A stretch of DNA of 21,432 bases. It comes from Clostridia bacterium (GTDB lineage: Bacteria; Bacillota_A; Clostridia; Christensenellales; Aristaeellaceae). Made by a program: the position numbers and the translations under genes. Where the stretch lies: positions 1-21,432 of the forward strand of contig JAFWYA010000090.1 in the NCBI GenBank assembly GCA_017517815.1, in the 5' to 3' direction. Under the pieces are notes generated by a model. That model searched no databases and was not told where the DNA came from. It saw nothing but the letters and a program-made list of their open reading frames with translations. Below are positions 8,084 through 15,484 of the stretch, one piece after another. Every line of letters begins with the position of its first letter. The stretch's first letter is position 1.

Positions 8084-8102
8084 ACAGTATACGAACAGTA
8101 TA
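8084..8102. promoter_or_regulatory. Tandem direct repeat upstream of the M20 gene
   Basis: ACAGTATA occurs at 8084-8091 and again at 8095-8102, exactly 11 bp apart, about one helical turn, directly before the M20 ribosome site. On the minus strand each copy begins with TATACT, a possible -10 element, but I find no good -35 at the right distance. Could be a promoter, an operator, or chance. Confidence 0.35.
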
Positions 8103-8156
8103 GCACAAAAATCGTCATACGCTTTGTTTTCTGCAGTTTTTTATGTATTCGCCCGA

Positions 8157-8185
8157 TTGAATATGCCTGATGAATTGACTATAAT
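8157..8185 (+). promoter_or_regulatory. Promoter of the GHL10-like gene
   Basis: TTGAAT (8157-8162) and a perfect TATAAT (8180-8185) are separated by 17 bp, leaving a leader of about 50 bases before the ATG at 8244. Confidence 0.75.
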
Positions 8186-8243
8186 AATGAAAAACCATAC
8201 CTTTCGGCCAACAGCCATATCGAAAAAAGAAGAAGGGAAAAAG

Positions 8244-9470
8244 ATGGTGAACAATTATTTCGTCTGGGTAGAAATCACAGCAAACCGGGAGCTGATTCTG
8301 GAAAAAGAACGTTTTGCCCAAGCAATGCAGCAGTGTGCAAACTGTGGGATTGATTCTGTCATTTTAAGCATCAAGGATACATCTGGCTTTGTGCTGTATC
8401 CAAGCCAATATGCCCCGCATTATTCGAAATATGACAAACGCTTTCTGGAAAAGGACTATTTACAGCAGTGTCTGGAAATCATCCACGAAAAAGGAATGAA
8501 GATCTATGCTTCATTCGACGTTTTCACAGAAGGCAACAAGCGCAGAAAGAATCCCTGCATGAAAGGCCTGACGAAAAAGGGCTGGATGTGCGAAGTTTAC
8601 GGTCTTGATCAGGACGACAAGCCGGTCGTTCAGCCTGTCGCCGATGAAAAGCCCCTCCAGACGATCGGCTCCATTGATGATTTTGGCGAAATCTTTGTGA
8701 ATCCGGCCAATGACGAGGTCGTCCAGTACGAGCTTTGTCTGATCGAAGAGGTGATGAACCGTTATGAAATCGACGGTATCGTTTTGGACCGCGTCAGGTA
8801 TGTAGGCCTCTGTTCGGATTTCAGTCAGTTGTCGATCAGCAAATGGAAACAGGCGAGCGGCATTGAGGGCGAAATTAATCTTGACGATATTTATAAACTG
8901 AAGAAAGTCAATGGCGAGAACGAAATTGAATACGGAAAATACTTCGGTTCCTTTAACACCTTCCGCGCGCAGCTGATTCATGATTTTATTCAGAAGGTGC
9001 GCAAATGTGTCGATAACGCCAACAAAAAGATTGATTTTCTCGATTACACAGGCTCATGGTATCCGCTGTACTACCTGATGGCAGCAAACTGGGCATCGCC
9101 GGAACATTTGGAGGTTGCCTACCCTGCCACCGACGCAGCCGAATACGCAAAAACGGGTTATATTCGACACGTCGACCGAATGTTGTCCGGTTTTTATTAT
9201 GAAGATGTGGAAATCCGCGAAGCACGGGAGCATCAAAAGCCCGCAGACTGGTACAGTGTGGAAGGCTCCGCTGACATTGCTTATGCTGTAACAAAGCATG
9301 AAAAGCCCATCCTTGGCAGTTTGTATCTTTTCCAGTACAAGGACAATCCAGCAAACATCCAAAGAGCCATTGATATGTGCTTCCGAAAGTCTGACGGATG
9401 CATGCTGTTTGACCTGAGTTATTTGGTGCAAAACAACTGGTGGAAATATGCTGTCAGACAGACGGACTAA
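8244..9470 (+). CDS. Putative glycoside hydrolase, GHL10-like TIM barrel
   Basis: The 408-residue protein resembles the hypothetical glycosyl hydrolase families related to GHL10 (PF02638). CGIDSVILSIKDTSGFVLYP (34-53) is the first barrel strand and loop, EIIHEKGMKIYASFDVF (78-94) matches the segment that usually reads kGIevhaWf, VNPAN (152-156) matches the NPg motif, and IDGIVLDRVRY (176-186) matches the strand DGIhlDdyrYP that carries a conserved acid (D182). No signal peptide is seen and the family has few characterised members, so the substrate is unknown. Although the frame stays open upstream, the start at 8244 follows GAAGAAGGG and a good promoter, and the upstream part only mirrors the M20 gene. 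It is a single-gene unit ended by a bidirectional terminator. Confidence 0.75.
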   Translation: MVNNYFVWVEITANRELILEKERFAQAMQQCANCGIDSVILSIKDTSGFVLYPSQYAPHYSKYDKRFLEKDYLQQCLEIIHEKGMKIYASFDVFTEGNKRRKNPCMKGLTKKGWMCEVYGLDQDDKPVVQPVADEKPLQTIGSIDDFGEIFVNPANDEVVQYELCLIEEVMNRYEIDGIVLDRVRYVGLCSDFSQLSISKWKQASGIEGEINLDDIYKLKKVNGENEIEYGKYFGSFNTFRAQLIHDFIQKVRKCVDNANKKIDFLDYTGSWYPLYYLMAANWASPEHLEVAYPATDAAEYAKTGYIRHVDRMLSGFYYEDVEIREAREHQKPADWYSVEGSADIAYAVTKHEKPILGSLYLFQYKDNPANIQRAIDMCFRKSDGCMLFDLSYLVQNNWWKYAVRQTD

Positions 9471-9501
9471 ACTGCACCTCTTCCATTTCTCAAAACGAAT
9501 A

Positions 9502-9540
9502 GAAAAAAGTCCTGAAATCATATGATTTCAGGACTTTTTG
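9502..9540. terminator. Bidirectional terminator between the GHL10-like gene and tRNA-Pro
   Basis: A perfect 28-base palindrome at 9508-9535 is flanked by A-run on the left and T-run on the right. It ends the rightward gene and, on the minus strand, lies immediately past the CCA end of the tRNA. Confidence 0.92.
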
Positions 9541-9617
9541 TGGTCTGGGTGAGAGGATTCGAACCTCCGGCCTCTTGAACCCCATTCAAGCACGCTACCA
9601 AACTGCGCCACACCCAG
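9541..9617 (-). tRNA. tRNA-Pro (anticodon GGG), copy 1
   Basis: On the minus strand the 77 bases fold as a tRNA. The acceptor arms CTGGGTG and CACCCAG pair fully, followed by A and an encoded CCA. The anticodon stem CTTGA/TCAAG encloses the loop ATGGGGT with anticodon GGG, and the T arm contains GGTTCGAATCC. It reads CCC and CCT. It is identical to the copy at 11098-11174. Confidence 0.96.
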
Positions 9618-9644
9618 ATACCGTTGTTCTTGCGAACGAAGTAT

Positions 9645-9673
9645 ATTTTATCACAGTTTTCAAAACTTGTCAA
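9645..9673 (-). promoter_or_regulatory. Promoter of tRNA-Pro copy 1
   Basis: Minus-strand TTGACA (9668-9673, perfect) and TAAAAT (9645-9650) with a 17-bp spacer, about 28 bases before the mature 5' end. Confidence 0.88.
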
Positions 9674-9792
9674 CAGTTTTTCCTTTTTTCTTTTCCATGG
9701 CAGTTTTCGCCAGTTCAGTCTTTCGTGTTTTGCCAAAAATTTTTGCATAATATCACGCTTCAAATCTTGCCGCTTTGAAAAGTGCGTAAGTA

Positions 9793-9822
9793 TTGACTTT
9801 TTCAGTTTCACCGTGGTAAGGT
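9793..9822 (+). promoter_or_regulatory. Possible promoter of the alcohol dehydrogenase gene
   Basis: TTGACT (9793-9798) and TAAGGT (9817-9822) are 18 bp apart; the weak -10 carries a TGG extension. It would initiate about 45 bases before the ATG at 9874. Confidence 0.45.
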
Positions 9823-9873
9823 ACAGGTAAATTATCATTGTTTTGATTCTGATGTACAGGAGGCATCCCTTAA

Positions 9874-10950
9874 ATGGAAGCGATCTATCTGCCATCTTAC
9901 CGTGTGGACTCCAGTGCCATTCTTCAATCCACACAGACCTTTTCGCAAACCGGCAGCCGTGCACTGGTAATTGGCGGCAGAAAAGCATTTGCAGCCGCCT
10001 TGAATCCTGTACGCAAAGCTTGTGCTGATGCAGCCGTTCAAATCGTTTCGGAAGAATGGTACGGCGGCGAATGTACATATGCCCATATGGTGAGGCTTGC
10101 AGCCATCGCCCGCGAAAAAAAAGCTGATATGATCATTGGTATCGGCGGCGGAAAGGCGCTGGATACTGCAAAGGGTTGTGCAGCTAAAACAGGTCTGCCT
10201 GTGCTGACGGTACCCACTATTGCTTCAACATGCGCTGCAATTACGGCTATTTCAGTCGTTTATGATGAAAACAATGTCTTCGTTGAAAGCATGTTTCACG
10301 ATCGCCCGCCCGTCTGTGCGATCATTGACCTGGACGTCATTGCACATGCCCCCGTGCGTTATCTGCGTGCAGGCATGGGAGATGCGCTTGCCAAACATGT
10401 TGAAAGCTCTCTATCCTCTCGAGGCCGCACCCTTTCGCACACCTGTACGCTGGCAGTAACCATTGGTCGCACCTCGTTTTATCCCCTGCTCCAGTACGGG
10501 CAACAGGCGCTGGAAGATGCACAAAACGGCAAAGCCACTGAGGCACTGAAGCAGGTGGTCTTATCCAATATTATCAGTACCGGCCTTGTTTCTCTGCTGA
10601 TTGAAGAACAGTATAACGGCGCGCTTGCCCACGCACTTTTCTATGGGCTTACCCGTCTGAAAGACTTTGAGCAGCATTGCTTGCATGGCGATGCCGTCGG
10701 ATACGGTGTACTGGTGCAGCAAATGCTTGACAATCAGCTGGATTCCTTCTGTGAGCTGCGTCGCTTTGCTATCAGCCTTGGCATGCCTGTCACACTGAAA
10801 GATACCGGTTTCGAACTTACCGATGAGCTTGCCACACTAATCGTACCGGCCTCACTTAAGGCTCTGACCGATGCCCGGGTCATGCCCTATGAAGTTACAC
10901 CTCAGCAACTCACAGAAGCGCTGTACGCAGTCGAACGTTACTGTGAATAA
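9874..10950 (+). CDS. Iron/zinc-containing alcohol dehydrogenase, GldA/HcxA-like
   Basis: The 358-residue protein is a group III metal-dependent alcohol dehydrogenase close to glycerol dehydrogenase and E. coli HcxA (YbdH, hydroxycarboxylate dehydrogenase). IGIGGGKALDTAK (88-100) is the NAD(P)-binding loop. Metal ligands are D170 in GMGDALAK, H253 in LAHALFYGL and H271 in LHGDAVGYG, at the same places as in Bacillus glycerol dehydrogenase. TVPTIASTCAA (112-122) is the conserved loop of this subgroup. The substrate is a small polyol or 2-oxo acid; sequence cannot separate these. AGGAGG lies about 11 bases before the ATG, slightly far. The gene lies alone between two identical tRNA-Pro genes on the opposite strand, ending at its own terminator. 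Confidence 0.88.
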   Translation: MEAIYLPSYRVDSSAILQSTQTFSQTGSRALVIGGRKAFAAALNPVRKACADAAVQIVSEEWYGGECTYAHMVRLAAIAREKKADMIIGIGGGKALDTAKGCAAKTGLPVLTVPTIASTCAAITAISVVYDENNVFVESMFHDRPPVCAIIDLDVIAHAPVRYLRAGMGDALAKHVESSLSSRGRTLSHTCTLAVTIGRTSFYPLLQYGQQALEDAQNGKATEALKQVVLSNIISTGLVSLLIEEQYNGALAHALFYGLTRLKDFEQHCLHGDAVGYGVLVQQMLDNQLDSFCELRRFAISLGMPVTLKDTGFELTDELATLIVPASLKALTDARVMPYEVTPQQLTEALYAVERYCE

Positions 10951-10956
10951 TCAAGT

Positions 10957-10990
10957 ATCCGGTTTGCCTCGCAACAGGCCGGATTTTATT
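10957..10990 (+). terminator. Terminator of the alcohol dehydrogenase gene
   Basis: ATCCGG (10957-10962) pairs with CCGGAT (10979-10984) and an inner CCT/AGG pair extends the stem around a TTTG bulge. A short T run follows, broken by A. Confidence 0.7.
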
Positions 10991-11057
10991 ATGCAAGCAC
11001 TCTGTCAATCGGATATTATCTGCGCGTTGCTCCCACAGTTGCTCCCGTATAGAAAAG

Positions 11058-11095
11058 CAAAAAAGCTTTGAAACCATTGCGTTTCAAAGCTTTTT
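11058..11095 (-). terminator. Terminator of tRNA-Pro copy 2
   Basis: An 11-bp perfect stem (11064-11074 with 11081-11091), 6-base loop, and T run on the minus strand from the A stretch at 11059-11064. It begins just past the tRNA 3' end. Confidence 0.9.
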
Positions 11096-11097
11096 CA

Positions 11098-11174
11098 TGG
11101 TCTGGGTGAGAGGATTCGAACCTCCGGCCTCTTGAACCCCATTCAAGCACGCTACCAAACTGCGCCACACCCAG
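11098..11174 (-). tRNA. tRNA-Pro (anticodon GGG), copy 2
   Basis: Base-for-base identical to the copy at 9541-9617 over all 77 positions including the encoded CCA, with anticodon GGG. The flanks differ completely, with a different leader, promoter spacer and terminator stem, so only the mature gene is shared. Confidence 0.96.
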
Positions 11175-11176
11175 AT

Positions 11177-11208
11177 ATATGATTCGCCATTTCAGGCGCG
11201 AATCATAT
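11177..11208. repeat. Perfect 11-bp inverted repeat in the tRNA-Pro copy 2 promoter
   Basis: ATATGATTCGC (11177-11187) is the exact reverse complement of 11198-11208, with 10 bases between. The right arm overlaps the -10 box at 11207-11212, and the predicted transcription start lies inside it, so it reads better as a DNA site than as an RNA hairpin. Confidence 0.6.
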
Positions 11209-11235
11209 TGTACCCGCACACCGATATGATGTCAA
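11207..11235 (-). promoter_or_regulatory. Promoter of tRNA-Pro copy 2
   Basis: Minus-strand perfect TTGACA (11230-11235), 17-bp spacer, TACAAT (11207-11212). Confidence 0.88.
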
Positions 11236-11291
11236 GTGTTTTCTGTATTTTTTTATTTTTTCTTTTTGAACACTGGTTATTCACCTTTTCA

Positions 11292-12302
11292 TCACAGCCA
11301 CTCAATGCTTCGCAGGTCTGGCCATACACGCCGCGCATTCTCCTCAATCAGCCGTATATCGCACACATTCTCAAACAACCTGATCTGCACTTTACGTCCC
11401 GTTTTCTTCCATCGTCCGCACACACGACCGTGCAAAAGCACAGCTGGCATTACAATGCCGGCCAGGTTGAAAATTCCTCGCAGATGCTCCGGGGGTAAAA
11501 ACAAACTTTCTTTTTTCTCATAGCCCAGCATCAGAGGATCAAACCCGGCAAGAAAAATACATGCCGGCATGCTGTCGTTTGATACATCATCCGTTGGAAT
11601 CCAGAAATATGTCCTTCCTTCGCAAACATTCGAAGAGACTGGCAGTTCATCCAGCCATTGTCTGACCTGACTTTGCGTCGTACCGAAGAAATAGGCTGCA
11701 TCGCGGATAGTGGCCGGACCATAATGGGTGAAATACCGGCGTGCTAATTCCAGTTCTGCCGCTTTCCCCTCCATTGGTTCAAACGGTTCGCACAGCTGAA
11801 ACGCCTTCTTCTCCTGCACTTTGTGGCAGATGCGTCCTTCCTCGCAAAGGGCGCGGATCAATCCTCCCCACGGGTTAAAAAGACTGTCTGCTTCATCAGA
11901 CGTCATTCCCATCTGAAAGCACTGTTCTTTCAATTGTTCTCGTTCATCGATTCCAGAGTTGATCAGTTGCACAACCAAGTCAGCAAAAAAACGTTTCCGC
12001 TCAGCGCTTATCTTTTCATCATCAGCCATTGTGTCGCATGGCCTGAGAAAATGTTTTCGTCCTCGATGCAGCATCAGCGGAAGATCCTGACGGTCAAACA
12101 CATGCATAGTGCCGCGAAGCGTCCAGCTTTTGATCAGCAGCCGCGTTTCAACTGCTGTGCAGCGGATGGAGAGCGCATGCAAGGCGTTGGAGAGAAACTG
12201 CGCCTGTACGCCGCACAAATCATGCACAGCAGTTGCCACATCTGTCTTTTGCAGCAAATGTTGGCCGGCCATCTGCCTGATCATCAATTCTTCGCGCTCC
12301 AC
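11292..12302 (-). CDS. AlkZ/YcaQ-like winged-helix DNA glycosylase family protein
   Basis: The 336-residue protein belongs to the HTH_42 family (PF06224), which includes the bacterial DNA glycosylases AlkZ and YcaQ/AlkX that unhook interstrand crosslinks and excise bulky alkyl adducts. LCGVQAQFLSNA carries Q33-A34-Q35, matching the catalytic QxQ motif described for AlkZ rather than the QxD form of YcaQ. Further family features are the TLRGTMHVF strand and an ARRYFTHYGPATIRDAAYFFG segment typical of the winged helices. The chosen start is GTG at 12302, seven bases after AAGGGGG; the in-frame ATG at 12341 lies inside the upstream terminator hairpin and cannot be used. Only about 20 bases separate the terminator and this gene, so its own promoter is not evident. 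Some family members may have other roles, so activity is inferred. Confidence 0.85.
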   Translation of the reverse strand: MEREELMIRQMAGQHLLQKTDVATAVHDLCGVQAQFLSNALHALSIRCTAVETRLLIKSWTLRGTMHVFDRQDLPLMLHRGRKHFLRPCDTMADDEKISAERKRFFADLVVQLINSGIDEREQLKEQCFQMGMTSDEADSLFNPWGGLIRALCEEGRICHKVQEKKAFQLCEPFEPMEGKAAELELARRYFTHYGPATIRDAAYFFGTTQSQVRQWLDELPVSSNVCEGRTYFWIPTDDVSNDSMPACIFLAGFDPLMLGYEKKESLFLPPEHLRGIFNLAGIVMPAVLLHGRVCGRWKKTGRKVQIRLFENVCDIRLIEENARRVWPDLRSIEWL

Positions 12303-12325
12303 GCATGTTCCCCCTTCTGTCGTAT

Positions 12326-12353
12326 AAAAAGGGCGGAGCACTCGCCCCGCCCT
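12326..12353 (-). terminator. Terminator downstream of the SDR gene
   Basis: AGGGCGG/CCGCCCT arms (12330-12336 and 12347-12353) with a 10-base loop, then five T on the minus strand. It ends the kdgA-kdgK-SDR unit 24 bases after the SDR stop. Confidence 0.88.
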
Positions 12354-12376
12354 GATGCACTTGAAAAGATTGCTGC

Positions 12377-13171
<795 letters not shown>

Positions 13172-13198
13172 TGGAATCAAACTCCTTTTGAAAGAAGC

Positions 13199-14233
13199 TT
13201 AGCGCTGCACACGGCCGCTGCCGCTGCCCTTCATGAGGCTTTCCACTTCGCTGACGCTGACGCGGTTGAAGTCGCCGCCGATAGTGTGCTTCAGGCAGGA
13301 AGCAGCCACGGCAAACTCCAGAGCAGTCTTCTCGTCGTCGTAGTTGTTCAGACCGTAGATCAGGCCGCCGCCGAAGCTGTCGCCGCCGCCAACGCGGTCA
13401 ACGATATCGGTGATGCGGTACTTGCGGCTGAGGTAGAAATCCTTGCCATTGTACAGGCAGGCGCTCCAGTCATTGTGGTTGGCGCTCTTGCTTTCACGCA
13501 GGGTAATGGTAACACGCTTGACGTTGGGATAGGTATCCATAGCCAGCTTGGCGATAGCCTTATACTGCTCGATATTCAGCTCGCCCTCTTCCACGGAAGA
13601 AGCGCTCTCAGCCTTCAGCAGCAGGGACTTCTGGAAGTCCTCTTCGTTGGCGATGATGGTATCGACATACTTGACCAGCTCGGTCATGATCTCGTCGGCA
13701 GACTTGCCGTACTTCCACAGGTTCTTGCGGTAGTTGAGGTCGCAGCTGACATGCAGGCCCAGTTCCTTGGCAGCCTTCACCGCTTCCAGACTCAGCTCGG
13801 CAGCGCCTTCGCTGATGGCGGGAGTGATGCCGGTGATGTGGAACCAGGTAGCGCCGTCAAAGGCCTTCTTCCAGTCGATATCGCCCACCTTGGCTTCGCA
13901 GATAGCGGAGCCGGCGCGGTCATAGATCACCTTGGAGGGGCGCTGCACAGCGCCGGTCTCAAGGAAGTAGATGCCCATGCGGCCATCCTTGCGGACGATG
14001 TTGGAGGTGTCAACGCCAAAGCCGCGCAGTTCACGCAGGCAGGCTTCGCCGATATCGTTCTTGGGCAGCACGGTCACAAAAGCGGTCTCCATGCCATAGT
14101 TGGCCAGAGAAACGCTCACGTTGGCTTCGCCGCCGCCAAAGGTGGCCTCCAGACTGGGAGACTGGAAGAAACGCTCATATCCGGGGCTCTTGAGACGAAG
14201 CATAATTTCACCAAAAGTAACTACCTTGGCCAT
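13199..14233 (-). CDS. kdgK: 2-dehydro-3-deoxygluconate kinase (PfkB family)
   Basis: The 344-residue sugar kinase phosphorylates KDG to KDPG with ATP. The N-terminal [12 protein letters not shown] and the GGGEANV loop (33-39) are typical of KDG kinases, DLNYRKNLW (165-173) is their substrate-side strand, and [10 protein letters not shown] (281-290) is the PfkB signature with catalytic base D285. The gene lies between the KDPG aldolase and the SDR in the same direction. An AAAGGATG ribosome site precedes the ATG. About 120 bases of structured spacer separate it from kdgA. Codon usage is strongly biased to C- and G-ending codons, suggesting strong expression, like kdgA and uxaC. Confidence 0.94.
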   Translation of the reverse strand: MAKVVTFGEIMLRLKSPGYERFFQSPSLEATFGGGEANVSVSLANYGMETAFVTVLPKNDIGEACLRELRGFGVDTSNIVRKDGRMGIYFLETGAVQRPSKVIYDRAGSAICEAKVGDIDWKKAFDGATWFHITGITPAISEGAAELSLEAVKAAKELGLHVSCDLNYRKNLWKYGKSADEIMTELVKYVDTIIANEEDFQKSLLLKAESASSVEEGELNIEQYKAIAKLAMDTYPNVKRVTITLRESKSANHNDWSACLYNGKDFYLSRKYRITDIVDRVGGGDSFGGGLIYGLNNYDDEKTALEFAVAASCLKHTIGGDFNRVSVSEVESLMKGSGSGRVQR

Positions 14234-14284
14234 TGGAAAACATCCTTTCTTTTAAGACAAATATGTTGGGAAAGTGGCACACAT

Positions 14285-14354
14285 CCACCACTGGACGCGG
14301 AAGTCCAGTCAGGCGTCCTGCCCGTTCGGCGGAGTGGAAGCAGACCCAGTCTGC
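14285..14354 (-). other. Structured intergenic RNA segment between kdgA and kdgK
   Basis: The spacer can fold into several hairpins: a perfect 7-bp stem at 14290-14309, a 6-bp stem at 14340-14354, a small GCC/GGC hairpin near 14320-14330, and an outer TCCAC/GTGGA pairing (14284-14288 with 14334-14338) that would enclose two of them. No T run follows, so it is not a standard terminator. It may be a processing or stability element tuning kdgA against kdgK; this is inference. Confidence 0.45.
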
Positions 14355-14355
14355 C

Positions 14356-15312
14356 TTACTTCTGCAGCAGGTGGATAGCGAAGCCGCCGATCTCGTTCTT
14401 GAGGTAGATCGCGCGCAGCTTGCCGTCGCGCATGATGGCGCTCTCGTCGTCAAACTCGAAGCCGCGGCGTTCCATGTGCCAGCGGGCACGCTTGATGGAG
14501 TTGCAGGCAATGGCGATATGGCCGTGCGTGCCGCGGAAGGGGATCTTCATCACTTCGAAGCCCTCGCCCACGAAGGTGGCGTTGGCATGCTCGTCCAGTT
14601 CCCAACCCAGCAGCTTGGCCAGCAGACCGGCATCCTTGGCAGCCTGTTCGGGAGAACCGCTGTTGACGCCCACATGCTTGACCTCAAGACCCAGCATCTT
14701 GTTAACAGCGCTGCGGGTCAGGTTCTCAATACGCTTCCAGTCCTTGGCAGCCACAGCATCAGCGGGAACCATCCAGCTGCCGCCGCAGGCGATGACCTTG
14801 TTGAAGCTCAGGTAATCGTTGAGGTTGCTCTCGCTCACGCCGCCGGTGGGCAGGAAGGTGACGGCACCGTAGGGCGCAGCCATGGCCTTGATCAGCTTCA
14901 GGCCGCCCAGAGGCTCGGCAGGGAAAAACTTGACGGTCTTCAGGCCCAGAGAAAGCGCCACTTCGATGTCGCTGGGGTTGCCGCAGCCAGGCACGATGGG
15001 CACGTTCTTTTCCTGGCAGTACTTGACGATCTCGGGATTGAGGCCAGGAGAAACGATATAGGTAGCGCCTGCGTTGACAGCACGGTCGACCTGATCCTTG
15101 GTAAGCACGGTACCGGCACCCAGAATGACCTCGGGCAGTTCCTCATGCACGCGGCGGATGGCTTCTTCGGCAGCGTCAGAACGGAAAGTAATTTCAGCAA
15201 CAGGCAGGCCGCCATCAGCCAGAGCCTTGCAAAGCGGCACAGCATCAGCAGCATCTTCAACCTTGATCACGGGCACGATACCGGCAAGGGACAGTTTCTC
15301 AAGCATTTCCAT
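14356..15312 (-). CDS. kdgA: KDPG/KHG aldolase fused to a C-terminal VOC (glyoxalase-like) domain
   Basis: The 318-residue product has two domains. Residues 1 to about 205 form a class I KDPG/4-hydroxy-2-oxoglutarate aldolase: E40 in AEITFRSDAA is the catalytic Glu and K128 in TVKFFPAEPLGG is the Schiff-base Lys, as in E. coli Eda, so it should split KDPG into pyruvate and glyceraldehyde 3-phosphate. Residues about 210-318 look like a vicinal-oxygen-chelate/glyoxalase module: KHVGVNSG opens it, GTHGHIAIACNSI forms the middle, and IGGFAIHLLQ closes it. Its activity is unknown. Plain Eda enzymes are about 210 residues, so this is a real fusion, without any stop between the parts. GGGAGG lies 10 bases before the ATG at 15312; the ATG at 15342 lacks a site. 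Confidence 0.93.
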   Translation of the reverse strand: MEMLEKLSLAGIVPVIKVEDAADAVPLCKALADGGLPVAEITFRSDAAEEAIRRVHEELPEVILGAGTVLTKDQVDRAVNAGATYIVSPGLNPEIVKYCQEKNVPIVPGCGNPSDIEVALSLGLKTVKFFPAEPLGGLKLIKAMAAPYGAVTFLPTGGVSESNLNDYLSFNKVIACGGSWMVPADAVAAKDWKRIENLTRSAVNKMLGLEVKHVGVNSGSPEQAAKDAGLLAKLLGWELDEHANATFVGEGFEVMKIPFRGTHGHIAIACNSIKRARWHMERRGFEFDDESAIMRDGKLRAIYLKNEIGGFAIHLLQK

Positions 15313-15347
15313 AATCGTTTTTCCTCCCTGTTTGTCTATCATTTGTA

Positions 15348-15395
15348 CCGGTCAAAACCGGCCAACAGGCATTGGCAGAAAGGCACGCAAGCGCC
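15348..15395 (-). promoter_or_regulatory. Hairpin-rich leader of kdgA
   Basis: Three consecutive short stems lie in the predicted 5' leader: 15348-15361 (5 bp, 4-base loop), 15361-15376 (5 bp) and 15382-15395 (5 bp with a G-U pair). The leader is about 95 bases long. It does not match any riboswitch class I can recognise; it may stabilise the mRNA. Confidence 0.4.
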
Positions 15396-15412
15396 CTTCA
15401 TTTCCATCTTAC

Positions 15413-15441
15413 AGAATACCTGTTCTTTGATTTGTTTGCAA
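15413..15441 (-). promoter_or_regulatory. Promoter of the kdgA-kdgK-SDR unit
   Basis: Minus-strand TTGCAA (15436-15441) and TATTCT (15413-15418) with a 17-bp spacer, in the AT-rich gap after uxaA. No LacI-type operator like the two near uxaB was found here. Confidence 0.7.
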
Positions 15442-15484
15442 TACTTTTTAAGAATTTATCAGGTTTTCAACAAAAATTATACGA

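Noticed and set aside
7704..8243. Upstream extension of the GHL10-like reading frame
   Set aside because: It is antisense to the M20 gene and precedes the promoter at 8157-8185; the ATG at 8244 has the ribosome site.
11236..11291. Terminator for the AlkZ-like gene
   Set aside because: Only a weak stem is found past the stop and the T-rich run is on the wrong strand for a leftward transcript.
15425..15484. Terminator between uxaA and kdgA
   Set aside because: The gap is AT-rich with T stretches but no convincing stem, so read-through is possible.
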